A DNA stretch of 64,000 nt from Bidens hawaiensis (Eukaryota > Streptophyta > Magnoliopsida > Asterales > Asteraceae): assembly GCA_021521415.1 (NCBI GenBank), contig JAIQDT010000168.1, forward strand, positions 2,612,501-2,676,500, given 5' to 3'. Below are positions 46,009 to 57,753 of the stretch, one piece after another (positions within the stretch are counted from its first letter, which is position 1; every line of letters starts with the position of its first letter). The notes under the pieces are model-generated. The model saw nothing but the letters and a program-made list of their open reading frames with translations. It was not told where the DNA came from and searched no databases. Both the position numbers and the translations under genes were made by a program.

Positions 46009-49000
46009 TGTAACACCCCGTAACCGCAGCGGAAACGTAAACGGGATGCAACAGACACCTCTGATATCAACCACCTTGTTTATAAAGAAAACTGAATACA
46101 TTAATATACTTCAAATACATTACCGTCTAGGTGATACACATATCATACAATACGATACATAATTCTATTTATTATAATGTATCCTAACATCACGCACGCA
46201 AATCTTACACACATCAAGCACTTATCACGTAAGCAATCACTTCATCTTAATTGTACCTGAAAAGCATGTGAGAAAACAGGTCAACTACGAATAGTTGGTG
46301 AGTTTCACAATTTGAGTAAACCATGATAAATCATTGTCAAAATATAATATTATCGATGTAATTATGCTGAGCCCACAAGGGAAACCTCTGTTAAACCAGT
46401 ACTGTACCTGTTCCGGGGGCAATGTTAACCTAGAAACATTTCTAGGGACATCTGGGGACACTGTTAACCCAGTACTGTACCCATTCCGGGGGCAATGTTA
46501 ACCCAGAAACACTTCTAGGGACATCTGGGGACACTGTTAACCCAGTACTGTACCCATTCCGGGGGCAATGTTAACCCAGAAACACTTCTAGGGACATATG
46601 GGGACACTGTTAACCCAGTACTGTACCCATTCCATACGATTCCCGTACAATCAAATATTTATAAATACACGCAAATCCATGCGTTCAGTATGTACTTAAA
46701 CATTTCAATAGTAACATGCTTCCGCCCCGAGAAAATATTTAAAAACAATTCAGAAAAAGGGGCTCGTGAAACTCACCTTAGCACATGCAAGCAGGTAACA
46801 ACAATCATTATCAGTTAACACGTCCAATCTGTAATATGATCCCTACGATCGTTACTATACACTCATTATTAATATAACTTTAACCGTATCAACCGGTACA
46901 TCTGGGGACACTGTTAACCCAGTACTGTACCCATTCCGGGGGCAATGTTAACCCAGAAACACTTCTCCGAACTCAGATTGTGATATCGTTTAGAGTTCAG
47001 TAGTCAAAACTACTATTAGTTCGTTTCCCCGTTTTGCATGCCTATCACGGTTATCCGTTTTTACGTTTCAAAATGAGTTTGGTCACACACGACCCGAAAA
47101 TAGTTGTTGACTGATAATTTAATTAAAGTTGTGAAATTAGAGCTCGGTTTAGACGCCCCGTTTGGCCGCGTGACCCGTTTCCGTCTTTAGCGCACAGGAA
47201 ACTGTTAAATCGGGTAAAATTACTTAAATCATCCGAATTATTTTCGGATGATTCATTTTTCCTTGTTTAACTCAATTATATGAAAATAGTTCATTTTTAG
47301 TGTTTTTATACACCAGTCAGCTCGCTTAGGCGAACTTTACCGATTTACGCGTTTTAATTCTTAAAAGTTTGTTTTTGCACAAATAATTATCCGTTTAATC
47401 TCGGATCATGAAATTTTGTACAAATCACTTTTTGACAGTGGGGAGTTTTATAAAAATATTTCCAGAATTAATTTTTATATTTAAAATTTATTTATCTATT
47501 TTTAAACACCATTTAAACACTAAATATGTCGTAAATACCAAACGACCTTAGAAAAATCTCAAATTTTTCCTGGATGTCCCCTGCCATCCACATAATCCCC
47601 TGTAATTTTTCCAGAACCAAAATCTCTTTTTACATGCCATTTTCACTAAAACCGAGCTAGAAAACCCTAGAACTCGTTTAACCGAAAGGCCTACTTAAAC
47701 TTCTCCAACTGACCTAAAATATTGTGTGTGACCTATACATGTTATAAAAGGCTTATCTGGAATTTTACAGAATTTTTAATAATATTTAACTATTTTTCAC
47801 CATTTTTAGCCAAAACCGAGCATTAAATTCACCAAATATTCATCCTTTGTCCAAAAATTACCAAAATTTCACAGAACTATTATTTTCATGTGTAGAACAT
47901 CCCTGTAAAATTTCATGACCCAACTCTAAACCATCCACAATCTGTCCAAAATTCCATAACCGAACATAAACCGAATATACCTTTCGTTTTCCGCCACTAC
48001 AAGCTACAAACTCGTCTTTCCGCCTTATCTACCACTATACACAGATCCTACAACTAACATACCACAATACCAAGTAAGTTACACTCACAATCAAGCATCT
48101 TACACTATAGTTTCGGTTATTGTTTCAAAACTAAAGTTTAAACCGTAAAAATTCGTTTTTGGTTCGTTTAACTCCTTTCTTAGACGAAGATCCCTTGTAT
48201 AACCCGTATACATCACTTGATCATGCAAGAATCGGTTTTCATCTTTGAAACCTCATTTTCTTGCAAATAAACTCAAGAAACGAAGATGAACACGTACATA
48301 ACTCGATTTTTTCCTTGTTTCTCTTGCTAAAATTCCGGGTTTTTGAGTGGAAATGTGGAGAGAACACAAAGATCTTGAAGATTTGTTGTAAAAAAAATAA
48401 CAAGGCAATGGGGGTTATCCCCTTATGCCGATCGGATGGGTAAAGGGGGTGGGGTGGGACCCACCTCTCCATTCTTGGCCACTCATTCAGATTTCGGCAA
48501 TCTAGATAATGTTTTGGATAATCTGGTTCATTTCGTTTTTTGGTTAAATGTTTAATTCGGCTTAAAACGAGGCTAAAACGGTCGTTTTCGGCTTAAAAAA
48601 TGAAATTTATATAAAACCGATTTAAAAACTTTAAAAACTTAAACCATGACTTTCATTAACTTAAAACATCATATTATTAATAATTGCGCATCTTTTTCGG
48701 CTTGATCGATCGTCTCTTGCTTGGTTTGGTATTAAAGGTTTCGTTTAATGTACCGACGTACCATTAAATCGAAAATTCTTTTTCTGAGCTTTAATTCACT
48801 TATCCCGAAGCTTTAATACTTCGTAAACATCACTAAATACCATATATATCGTCTATAATTGAACCCTCGATTCGTTCGGGTTTCAATAACTATCGATCGA
48901 TTGATCGCATATTCAATACGATGAATTATATATTCACGTACAATCAATACAGTGAACCATGTATTCTCGTATAATTACTATGGTAATTCAGGTATCCGAC

Positions 49001-49064
49001 ATTAAATATGACGTAACTATTGTCTACCGGTTAGGGTATACCGGGTTTCGTCGGAATCGTTACA
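46009..49064 (-). repeat. Gypsy-B 5' LTR (3056 bp)
   Basis: Same boundaries and content as 37335-40405. It adjoins the primer site and so is the 5' LTR of this minus-strand element. Confidence 0.95.
46398..46637 (+). repeat. 73-bp tandem repeat in Gypsy-B 5' LTR
   Basis: Units start at 46398, 46471, 46544 and 46617 (partial), with a separate copy near 46898-46968. The copy number is the same as in the other LTR, so the array predates insertion. Confidence 0.95.
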
Positions 49065-49893
49065 ATAGATTATGTTTCAAAGTGGGTTGAAGCCCAAGTG
49101 TTAGCCACAAATGATGCTGGAGTGGTTGTGAAATTTTTAAAGAAGCTGTTTACTCGGTTAGGGACTCCACGGGCGATTATTAGTGATCGAGGAACTCATT
49201 TTTGTAATTCCGTCATGGAGAAAGAATTAGCTCGTTATGGAGTTTCTCATCGCACGTCTACCGCTTACTATCCTCAAACAAATGGTCAAGTTGAAAATGC
49301 TAATAGAGGGGTGAAGAGAATTTTGGAGAAGACGGTTGGGATAAGTCGGAAAGATTGGTCGGAGAAGTTCGATGATGCGCTGTGGGCATTCAGAACCGCG
49401 TACAAGACACCGTTGGGTACTACACCGTTTATGTTAGTTTACGGTAAAGCATGTCATCTTCCCGTTGAATTGGGGCATCGGGCGTTTTGGGCATTAAAAA
49501 CGGTAAATGTTGATCTTACTGAGGCCGCACGGAAGAGGTATTTTCAAATTCATGAGTTAGAGGAGCTTCGTGCTGCGGCGTATTCTCGATTGTTGGATAT
49601 CAAAGAAAAGAAGAAAGTGTTGCACGATCAAAGTTTAAAGGGATGTAAAGACTTCAAGAAAGGTGATAAAGTTTTGTTATATAATTCTCGTTTGAAGTTA
49701 TTTGCAGGTAAGCTGAGATCCAAGTGAACGGGACCATATTTGGTGAAAGAAGTATTCCCGTATGGAGCGGTGGAGTTAGAGAATCTGGACAATGGAACTT
49801 CGTGGAAAGTGAACGGTCATCGTCTAAAGCATTATCTTGGAGGGCCGGAGGAGTCAACTGAGGTGGAGGAAACTCCCCTCGATCCATCGAACT
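49065..49893 (+). pseudogene. Athila integrase, C-terminal part
   Basis: It resumes as YVSKWVEAQVLATNDAG. It has the second Asp (IISDRGTHFCN) and the Glu (QTNGQVENANR) of the catalytic triad, then GVKRILEKTVGISRKDWSEK, DALWAFRTAYKTPLGTTPF, KACHLPVELGHRAFWALK and the C-terminal FKKGDKVLLYNSRLKLF. A TGA in place of Trp follows KLRSK near 49727; the tail (GPYLVKEVFPYGAVELENLD) continues to about 49893. Apart from the insertion and two stops this integrase is well kept. Confidence 0.92.
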
Positions 49894-51400
49894 GAATCAT
49901 CGAAACAGGTTCTTGAGTGAAAACTCAAGTGTAGAGTTTGTATAATTCTTTTACTTTATTTTCGTTTCGTCGGGTCACTAACTTTGGTTTTTGTAGTTTT
50001 ATTTCGTCGTCGAATCGTTGCACGGAATCATCACCAACATAACGAGAGGTTTTACGAGGATTTGAATGATGCCAGGTAAGTTTTGCACGTAAAATTAACA
50101 TAAAATGGACACAAGAATGAGTGGGAAATTTTATAAATTTTTTCTAAGGCAAAACGAGTCTCAAAACATTAAAAACTTTCTGTCAATACACCCCGTCGCG
50201 CGCGCGACAGGGGTCTTTTTTGGCTTGGCGCGGCGCGGACACAAAACAAAAAAAAATATATATACAGCCCCGGCTAGGCGCTGCGCGACCGAGAAGAGGC
50301 ATGGTCTCCGCACGGCGCGGCGCTCCAGCCCATATATCCGAAATTTTTTTTAACACCATATTATGCATAATCTTCATCTTTTTTTTCAAAAGTCCTTCTT
50401 CCCCCTTCTAAGAACCCTAGCCGAACACCCTTTCTTCCTCACCAAAATCATCAATTTTTTCACTATTAACCACCAAATTAAACCTCCTAATCACTTCAAT
50501 ATCACCCTAACAATATAACTCACCATTAATTCTAAACTAAAACTCACTGAATCTCTCACTTGCACACACTTTATTTCTTCAATTTTTGCAAGTTCATCCG
50601 GGTTTACACTACTATAAGGTATGATTTCTTGTAACTTTTGTAATTTTTGTGCGTTATTAATGTTAGTTTTAGCTTAGGAGTTGTCGGGTTTTGTTCAAGT
50701 AAGTTGTTTAGGTTCGTTGTTGGGTGCGGTTTGGTACGGGTTGGCAGTTTCGTTGAGTTTTTGGGTGCGGTTGGTTGGGTTGGACTATGTTGAAAAATTG
50801 TTTTTGGTTGCGGTCGGGTTGTCGGTTTGGGTTTAAACGAGTGTATCTAGCGTTGGAATTTTGTTTGAGATGTTGAACTTTGTTGTTATAGTAGTTAAAA
50901 ACGAGCCGGAAAACAAGTTTTAAGCAATATATAATTTACTAAAAGTGTGGTTTTTCGCTCGTTTTCGACTCAATTTTGCGGGTTGTTGGCACTTGGTTTT
51001 AATTGGGACCATTAAAGTTCCGGGAGGAGATAATGTTTGTTGAGTCCGTATGATTCTTTTTGGATTTATAAGCTAGAAAAAGTCCTAAAAATATTGGTTA
51101 TCCGTTAGCTTTTAAATAAATAATTAAACCACTCGCACTTACTTGTTTTTCATCTAAATGAGTCGGTTTAAAATGTTTTGTAACCCGTACTTCCAAATTT
51201 ATTTTATTTTCAGTTTTAAAATAAAAATAAAAAAAATAATAAAAAAATCCAAAAATTAAAAAAAAAATATATATATTTTGTTTTACTCTTTTTAGTTTTT
51301 ATTTACATACTCCCATGTTTGTTTGTTTGTTTAAATGTGTTTAGACGTCAAAAGAGGCGGGAAAGAGAAAACGAGGACCGACTGCGTGACCGCGAGGCGA
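49894..51400. other. Athila internal non-coding region
   Basis: AT-rich except for a GC-rich block at 50190-50335 with CGCGCGCGAC, GGCGCGGCGCGGAC and CGGCGCGGCGC words, resembling the GC-rich part of the LTRs. No coding recognised. Confidence 0.65.
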
Positions 51401-51419
51401 GCTGGAACCGGTTATTCCG

Positions 51420-52861
51420 GTGGGGCCGAGGACTCGGGTGATTGAGTACCAACCCGTACCGATTGTGTATAAAAGAGATCCAACCCTCACTAAAAGTTCA
51501 TTACTTAAGTTTGACGTTGATTCGCAAGAATATGGTCAAGTATGTAAGTTAATACATTCGGATCTTCTCACTTTTAAGACTATAGATTGGGATTTGGTGG
51601 ACTCGGTTGGTCAAAGAAGTCGTATTGAAGAGTTATTAGGTTCTAAATTTAAGGCCATGTTATGTTTAAATGAACCGCAGTATCACTTGAGTTTTTGAGC
51701 ATGTTTAAATTCAAATATGGTAATTTTGCTCAGTAAAATGCGATGTTGTTTTCTTTGGGACGACAATTGTACAATATGACTATCGCACAGTTCGCGGTAG
51801 CAAGTGGTTTTTATACAGATGCGGAGGTGAGAGAATCGGGGTTTGTGACGGGTATACAGGGTGCGTTTTTGAATAAGCACGATGTGAGTTTCGGTCAAGA
51901 CGAGTTGGCCACTTTTTGGAACAAAATTTCCATTTGCTCGTTTTCGGGAGAGAATGTGGCGACGGATATTCGAGATCCCGTGCTTCGGTTTATCCACTGG
52001 GTTTTTGTTAATACTTTGATTGGTCGCGGTTCGGGCGACAATAAAGTATATTGGTTGGATATTTTCTGTTTGATGGAGATGGTTGATAAGGTTCCGATAA
52101 ACTACGCGAGTCCTTTGGCATGGTCGTTTCATCGAAAGAGATGTGGGGGAACTAAAAATAGGTCAAAGTTGTATATGGGCACATACATTACACGTATTGC
52201 TAAATATTTGTGTGTGATTGATAGCATTAAACTGGAAATTATGAGATTGGGACCCGGAAGGTTGTTTTTGGAGGTTAAGGATTTAAGAAATGCGAGAATT
52301 TTGAAGGGGTCTTACCCGTTAGAGTGGGAGGATGTTAAGATGGGCCCACAGATTCATCCACCGGCAAGGACCGCGGCTGCTGCGGCTATGAGAGCCAGAC
52401 CACCGACACATCACGTGAGACCGCTTCACAGATCAGAGAGACCAGGTGTTCAATTCCCAGTCAGAAAGCCTCGCCCCGAGGATATTACTTTGGATTCATT
52501 ATATGACTGGATGGAGTCCGGCTTTGATCAGGTTAGGGGGTATGTGACCGAGAGTCGGGAGGAGTTGAGACAAATGATGCAAGAACAACAGAGGATGATA
52601 GAGGCGAACCAGAGAAGACACGATGAGCATATGAGGTATATGATGACTGAGCTGAGGATTGGGTTGCCTGCTCTCTTCGACAGCCGGATGCTTCGGGTCC
52701 GAGTGGGTCGAGTGCCCCGGGTGGTTCGGGTTATGGTCATGGAGTACCTTTTAATGGGACGGGTCATCCGGAATTTGATAATGCTGAGCCATACCACCTT
52801 CTTGAGCAGGAGTCGGAGGAAGAATAGGAGGACGACGATTGAGTTTGCGTTGACGAGCTGA
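51420..52861 (+). pseudogene. Athila extra 3' ORF (ATHILA ORF-1 type, function unknown)
   Basis: Two frames, 51420-51698 (TLTKSSLLKFDVDSQEYGQV, IDWDLVDSVGQRSRIEELLG) and 51743-52861 (MLFSLGRQLYNMTIAQFAVA, SGFYTDAEVRESGFVTGIQG, DNKVYWLDIFCLMEMVDKVP), are one gene split by a frame change and a stop near 51700-51735. The second half has an Ala/Pro/Arg-rich stretch, then a coiled coil (EELRQMMQEQQRMIEANQRR); the frame after about 52680 looks shifted. Athila-lineage elements often carry such an ORF after integrase, sometimes called env-like. I see no signal peptide or membrane segment. Confidence 0.7.
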
Positions 52862-54639
52862 CATGGGAGTTTATGTTTTTATGATGTTTTTATTTTTTAA
52901 TGTTTTTGTTTTTATTTGCTCTGTACGGATATTATTCTTAGACTTATTGGTTGGGTTGGCGGGTTGGAAGTTGGTGGATGCTTGAACTTTATAAGTAACC
53001 TTTATTTTTAGATTTTATGTTTGATGTTACTTAGGTTTATCGAGAGGAGATGCCATGTCCGTTCATGAGAGAGAGAATGAGTTACCATTTCATGTTGAGT
53101 GGTCGGTGAGGAGAGCACCCATGGAAATAGACTGGCGCATTGACAGTCTCGCATATTACCAACTAAGTCTTTTCCATTGTACTTTGTTTTTATGTTTTTA
53201 TTTTTATGTCTTTGTTTTTATCTTTTTAGGTTTTTTTCTTTTTATTTTTATATTTTATATCTTTTGTTTTTAAATTTTTCGAGTCATGTTTCCCGTGCCC
53301 ACATTGAGGACAATGCAAAATTTAAGTGTGGGGATGGGATACAATTGTTTTAACTAATTTTAGTTTTGTTTTCGTTTTCGTATTTGATTTAAAAAACATA
53401 TTGAAAAATGTTTTTAAAAAAAATGTCCCGTGAGTCTAGTTTTTGTTTCTTTAAAGTGGGAGATGAAGATTTTATCGGAAATTGGTTTTTCAAACTATTA
53501 ATAATATGAGATAAATAATAAGAAGACGCACTTAACTTGGGATGTGTCGGTAGGCTCAGCCTTGAAAATGAAAGGGCAAATTTGATAAAATGGTTAAAAC
53601 GGAAATCTTTTGTGGGTAAAGCGTTTTTCCGTGGAAAATAAGTAATGAAATGTCGGGCCATACTCAAGCCTCAAATTTTGGTATGAAAAAATGGAAATGT
53701 CATAAATTTAAAAAATCTGAAAACGTTATCATATGATGCTTGGGTAGGTTTAACGTTAGAGTATGCCGTGTAGCCTGTGATATAAATCTTAAACTGCTAG
53801 TTTAGTGTTTTACACCTCATTGGCATATGGTTTTATAACCTTAAATCTTGTATTTATGGGATGCTTCGTGTCCAGAGACCATGGCTCTGTATGCAATTTA
53901 TTCATCTGGGTATTCACAATTCGTAAGTGGGGTTGTGAATATTTAAAATTAAGCCAAAAAGAGCAAACCCTTATAAGTCTACAAACATGATCACAAGAGT
54001 ACAAAAGTACAAATTCACTACAGACTTGATCATCCACGCTGTTAGCCATGTGGGGTCCCCTTGCTCTTGTCTCATTATCATTAAGAAACGAACCACAATG
54101 GACACGCTACATGTAAGCCCTACAGATGAAATTTTGCATACTCACCTATGGTGATGGGTTCAGGGTGTTGCTTGATAACGGGGGTATGTCATGTTGTGGA
54201 GAACACTAGCTATAAATTAATTGAACCTTAATCGTATCTAATGGCTGCTTGGTAGACTTTGATGCTTAAGCTTAGGTGGATAAACAATACCCTTGATCGT
54301 CTTAACTATTCATGAAAAAAATAGAGCAACAAAAGTTTTAAATCTGCTAATTTTGAGTTTTAAGTCAAGTTGGGGTGGTCTGGTCTGGTCTGGTAAAAAC
54401 TGAAAATAAGCGGGTCTTAATTGTGTAAACCACTGAGTACTATTATTGTCGGATCTTATTTGTCACGGTACAGATTAAGGCATGGGTTTAAGTGGACAAC
54501 AATATCGGTGATCGCGGTTTTTGCTTTTTTCTGAGCTTTAAAAATTAACCAATATGTTTGTTAAACTGTAATTTTCCGATTCTTATCCAACTGCAACAAA
54601 CTTTTTCATGGACGAAAAAAGAATAAGTGTGGGGATATT
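52862..54639. other. Athila 3' non-coding region with two polypurine-like tracts
   Basis: A purine tract in the usual context (TTGAGGACAATGCAAAATTT, then AAGTGTGGGGATGGGA) lies at 53324-53339, and a second (AAGTGTGGGGATA) at about 54625-54637, directly before the LTR. No gene recognised between them. Confidence 0.7.
54625..54639 (+). other. Athila polypurine tract
   Basis: AAGTGTGGGGATATT next to the TG of the 3' LTR. Confidence 0.65.
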
Positions 54640-56316
54640 TGATATAATGCTAAATATTTATGTTTCCCGTGTATATTATAATTAGTATTTTAATTGTTTT
54701 TGTTCGTTTTTAGCCAAGATATGTATACTACTAACATTTTTATGTGTCGTAGGTTTCAGGAGTTAGTCGTGATTAAAAAGGGCAAAAAACGAGCTAAAAC
54801 GAGTCGAAACGGAGATCCGGAACGCGTCAGGAAGGGTCAGAACAGAGAACCGGTCAGACCGGGCCGGTCTGCACCCCTCTGCGCGGCGCAGCGTGTTTTT
54901 CAAAGGGGGCCGGTCTGACCGGCCCCCTTTGAAAAACACGCCGCGCCGCGCAGAGGGGTGCCCATATCCCGTCGCGCGGCGCATTGTTTTGGGTGTTTAA
55001 ACACCTTTAACTTAAACCTAAACATAACCTGAAAGCCACCAACCGATTTGAGTTAGTGGAGCTATCTTACGAGTCTTGTGGTGATTTTGAAGGCAAGAGA
55101 ACATCCGGTGAAGAGCTAGACGTTTAAGATCGAAGAATACGGGTTTTATCGCCTTTAATCTTTTGTTCTTTATTATTTCACCATGTTTTCATTATTATTC
55201 GTTTTGATTGATTTAGACTTTAAGATGCTAGGCTAAATTCCATAAACTACCTAAGTCGTGATGAACCTTAGTTCGGTTTGATTTTATTTGGATTTCATTT
55301 TGTTATGGATTTTATGTTCTAAGTAAATTGCTAAGTTTGATTTGATTGATGCGTTTGATTGCTTGGTTTTGTTTACTTGAATTTATTGTTTCACATTGCC
55401 CTTGTTGATTGTTTCATAGGATAGGGTTTTGTTAAGTCATTTACTGTGTGTTCTTGACTAGTTTGTGATTGAATTCGAATAAAATCATAGAAACAATAAA
55501 ATCAATTAAACAAATAAAAGTGAGCTGCTAGTCAAAAAGCTGTAAGGTGATAGGCCATTAATAGATCTTTGTTGGTCAGGATTGCTAGATTTAGTTCTTC
55601 GTAAGGAGTCCGTCTAGGTTTGATTTTCAGCTTAGTCTATTAAGTTAATTGAGTCTGCTTAGCTATCTTTGAATTCCGCGCTGTAAGGTAGGTTTTCGTC
55701 ATAAGAGATACTTAGACGTAAGCGATTAAATAACCGGAAGGAAGTTTAATATAAAACTGGTGAGTATTAAAACTTGTTAGAAATCCATAGGCGTCTTCTT
55801 GAATTTCAAGGGTCCTGTTCGGGTTTTCTGTCAAGGGTCTATTTTACGATCCCAGTTCCATAACTTGAGTTTTCCGTTCAATTAATAACCGTAACTTTGG
55901 GGATTCTAGCCTAGGTAGTTATCTTCATCATCTGAATTAATCAAAGCTTTCTAAATTGTTTATTAGTTTAAAGTAATTGAATTTAAGTCTAATTAATTAA
56001 TTAGTTTAAAGTAATGATTATGTTTATTATTATTTTAGTAATTAGGGTTTGTTTTAATTAGTTTTAATAATTAGTTTAAATTCCCCCTCAAATTTTATTA
56101 ATAAATAGTCGCGTCTTGTAGTTGAGTCTAATTTGCTAGTTTCGTAATTTAAAGAGTCTCGTGGGTTCGATGTCCGGACTTACTTAGTTGTACTAGAGTC
56201 GACCGATACACTTGCCGGTTAATAGTTTAAGTTAAGTTTAAGGGTCTAGAGTATTACTTAGTGTCTAGATTAGTATAATTTTAGTTAATAATTATTTGAC
56301 TACTTCAAGCACATCA
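54640..56316 (+). repeat. Athila 3' LTR (1677 bp)
   Basis: Matches 30930-32589 along its length and ends CAAGCACATCA before the duplication CATAC. It has extra GC-rich sequence forming a 91-bp palindrome. Confidence 0.95.
54871..54961. repeat. 91-bp near-perfect palindrome in Athila 3' LTR
   Basis: Arms 54871-54915 and 54917-54961 are reverse complements with one mismatch around a single T. The core is GGCCGGTCTGACCGGCC. The 5' LTR has only one arm, in diverged form. Confidence 0.95.
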
Positions 56317-56551
56317 CATACACTTACCACTAAGGGTAAATGTATTAACTATTCACATCGAGTATACGCACAGCCCTGAAAACATAACAAGAAAATGGGG
56401 CTAGAAACTCACCTGCGTCCTGTTACGTTCACCGTTAATGGTTATTCCTTTCTTTAGCTATGTGCGAATAACTGTATAACAATTACACGTATCAATTAAC
56501 TATCACTACCCATATCGCGTTTCTAGTTTAATAATAACCCTCAACGAATCT

Positions 56552-56632
56552 GGGTCCGGGGGCAGCTCCCATGAAAGCGGGGTTCTAGGGGAGGCAGCCC
56601 CTAGTGGGGTCCAAGGAGCAGAGCCCCTGGCT
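56552..56632. repeat. GC-rich hairpin-forming block in solo LTR 2
   Basis: It contains CTAGGGGAGGCAGCCCCTAG and related GGGGNNNAGCCCC words in an AT-rich setting. Confidence 0.6.
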
Positions 56633-56862
56633 GTGGTTAAGCTGTCATGTCAGCTTGGAAAAACTTTATTTTCATTAACTGTTCTTAACAAAATTTTCAT
56701 TAGAATTCTTTAATAATATTTTATTGCTAACTCATTAACCCTTTAAGGTATCTTTCATCAATTTATAAAGTCCAAGGGCTTCTATGTAATTAAATCATTT
56801 TATTCTAAGTTCAGTTACCTTTCTGTCATTCTTTCAAACTCTTTTTCATTATACAGTTCCTT

Positions 56863-57170
56863 AACGAATGGGGCTCATTCGTTGCCTCCTAACGCGTGTG
56901 TTCTTTCATAACGAATGGACTCATTCGTTACTTCTTGACGAATGAACCTTTATAACAAATGAACTTTTCTAACGAATAAACCTCTATAGCAAATGGACTT
57001 TCATAGCGCATGGACCTTCTAATGAATGAGGGTTCATTCGTCACCACCCCTAACCAATAATGTAGCTCATTCGTTACTTCTTCCTTAACGAATGGGCATA
57101 GCGAATGGCTTAACGAATGTAACTCGTTCATTATTATGTCTTCACGAATGGGTATAGCGATTAGGTCAGA
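56863..57170. repeat. Array of AACGAATG / CATTCGTT words in solo LTR 2
   Basis: More than ten copies in both orientations, several as hairpins such as AACGAATGGACTCATTCGTT. The spacing is irregular. Confidence 0.85.
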
Positions 57171-57753
57171 GAATTTCAGAGCATTCAATGACATTCCCTA
57201 AACATTCCCCTATCGTCGGCGCCGCCTTTCCGGCGCCGTCGTCACCAGAAAACAGGGATCTTTCTGAAAAAGCGAGATCTCATTCCATTTTCCACCGTTT
57301 TCGTACCGTTCGATCCGGATCCGAGCTAGGGTGACCCCTAAGTTCGTCTTTCGATCGGTCTATACCTGATTCCATCCGGATCTCGTGACTTTAACGGTTG
57401 AGGCTGTCGGTTCATCGTCTCATGACTAGACCTAGCGGGTTCGGATCCATATAATATCATAAAATCATTACCTCGAATTGATGCTCGGTTTCCTCTTGGG
57501 TTCGGCCATAGAAGAGAGAAAGATGAGAGAAAGCTTAAGTGTTTTGTTTGGATGGAGTACGGAATGAGTGGAATGAATGGATTAATGAATAATATTGTTT
57601 ATTTATTAGGGGTCATGGGCTTTAGCCCTTGGTCTTTCTTCCTTCCTTATTAATCCAAGTCCATTACCAACATTTATTTAACCCAACACAAGCCCATCTC
57701 ATAATAACTAATATTATTATTTTGTATACCATAACATGAAACGGGATGTTACA

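Larger units (their letters stand above)
37335..49064 (-). mobile_element. Gypsy-B: decayed Ty3/gypsy chromovirus nested in Athila integrase
   Basis: LTRs are 37335-40405 and 46009-49064, with a perfect 5-bp duplication ATAGA (37330-37334 and 49065-49069). The tRNA-Met primer site lies at 45991-46003 and the polypurine tract at 40406-40415, both on the minus strand, so it is transcribed right to left. The coding interior (40416-45990) is heavily decayed, although the two LTRs are still very alike. It is the innermost and youngest insertion of the right-hand stack. Confidence 0.94.
30930..56316 (+). mobile_element. Athila-like Ty3/gypsy element, with 5-bp duplication CATAC
   Basis: LTRs are 30930-32589 and 54640-56316. 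Flanking CATAC (30925-30929 and 56317-56321) is a perfect duplication. Internal order: weak Asp-type primer site, gag, protease, RT, RNase H, integrase (split by a nested element at 37335-49064), long non-coding region, and an extra ORF (51420-52861). RT before integrase is the Ty3/gypsy order; the ORF after integrase and the sequence style (LFPFSL, FMDDFSVYG, HLPVELGHRAFWALK) fit the Athila lineage. Its own length without the nested insert is about 13.65 kb. Scattered stops and frame changes make it non-autonomous. Confidence 0.93.
30053..57753 (-). mobile_element. Solo LTR 2 (about 2.3 kb), split by the Athila element
   Basis: The left part is 30053-30929 and the right part 56322-57753. The plus strand starts TGTAAGG and ends GATGTTACA; read on the minus strand it opens TGTAACATCCCGTTTC, a common start for plant gypsy LTRs, so I place it on the minus strand. 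Flanks GACTT (30048-30052) and AGCTT (57754-57758) are an imperfect 5-bp duplication. No primer site, polypurine tract or coding is seen. It interrupts the Copia-2 RT gene between KKRGR and LLLLQVYVDD. Confidence 0.75.

Noticed and set aside
50105..50411. Frames in the GC-rich block after Athila integrase
   Set aside because: Arg/Ala-rich by composition, overlapping on both strands, no domain.
54694..54984. Opposed frames across the GC-rich part of the Athila LTR
   Set aside because: Stop-free only because of the GC palindrome; they lie inside an LTR and are not kept in the other LTR.
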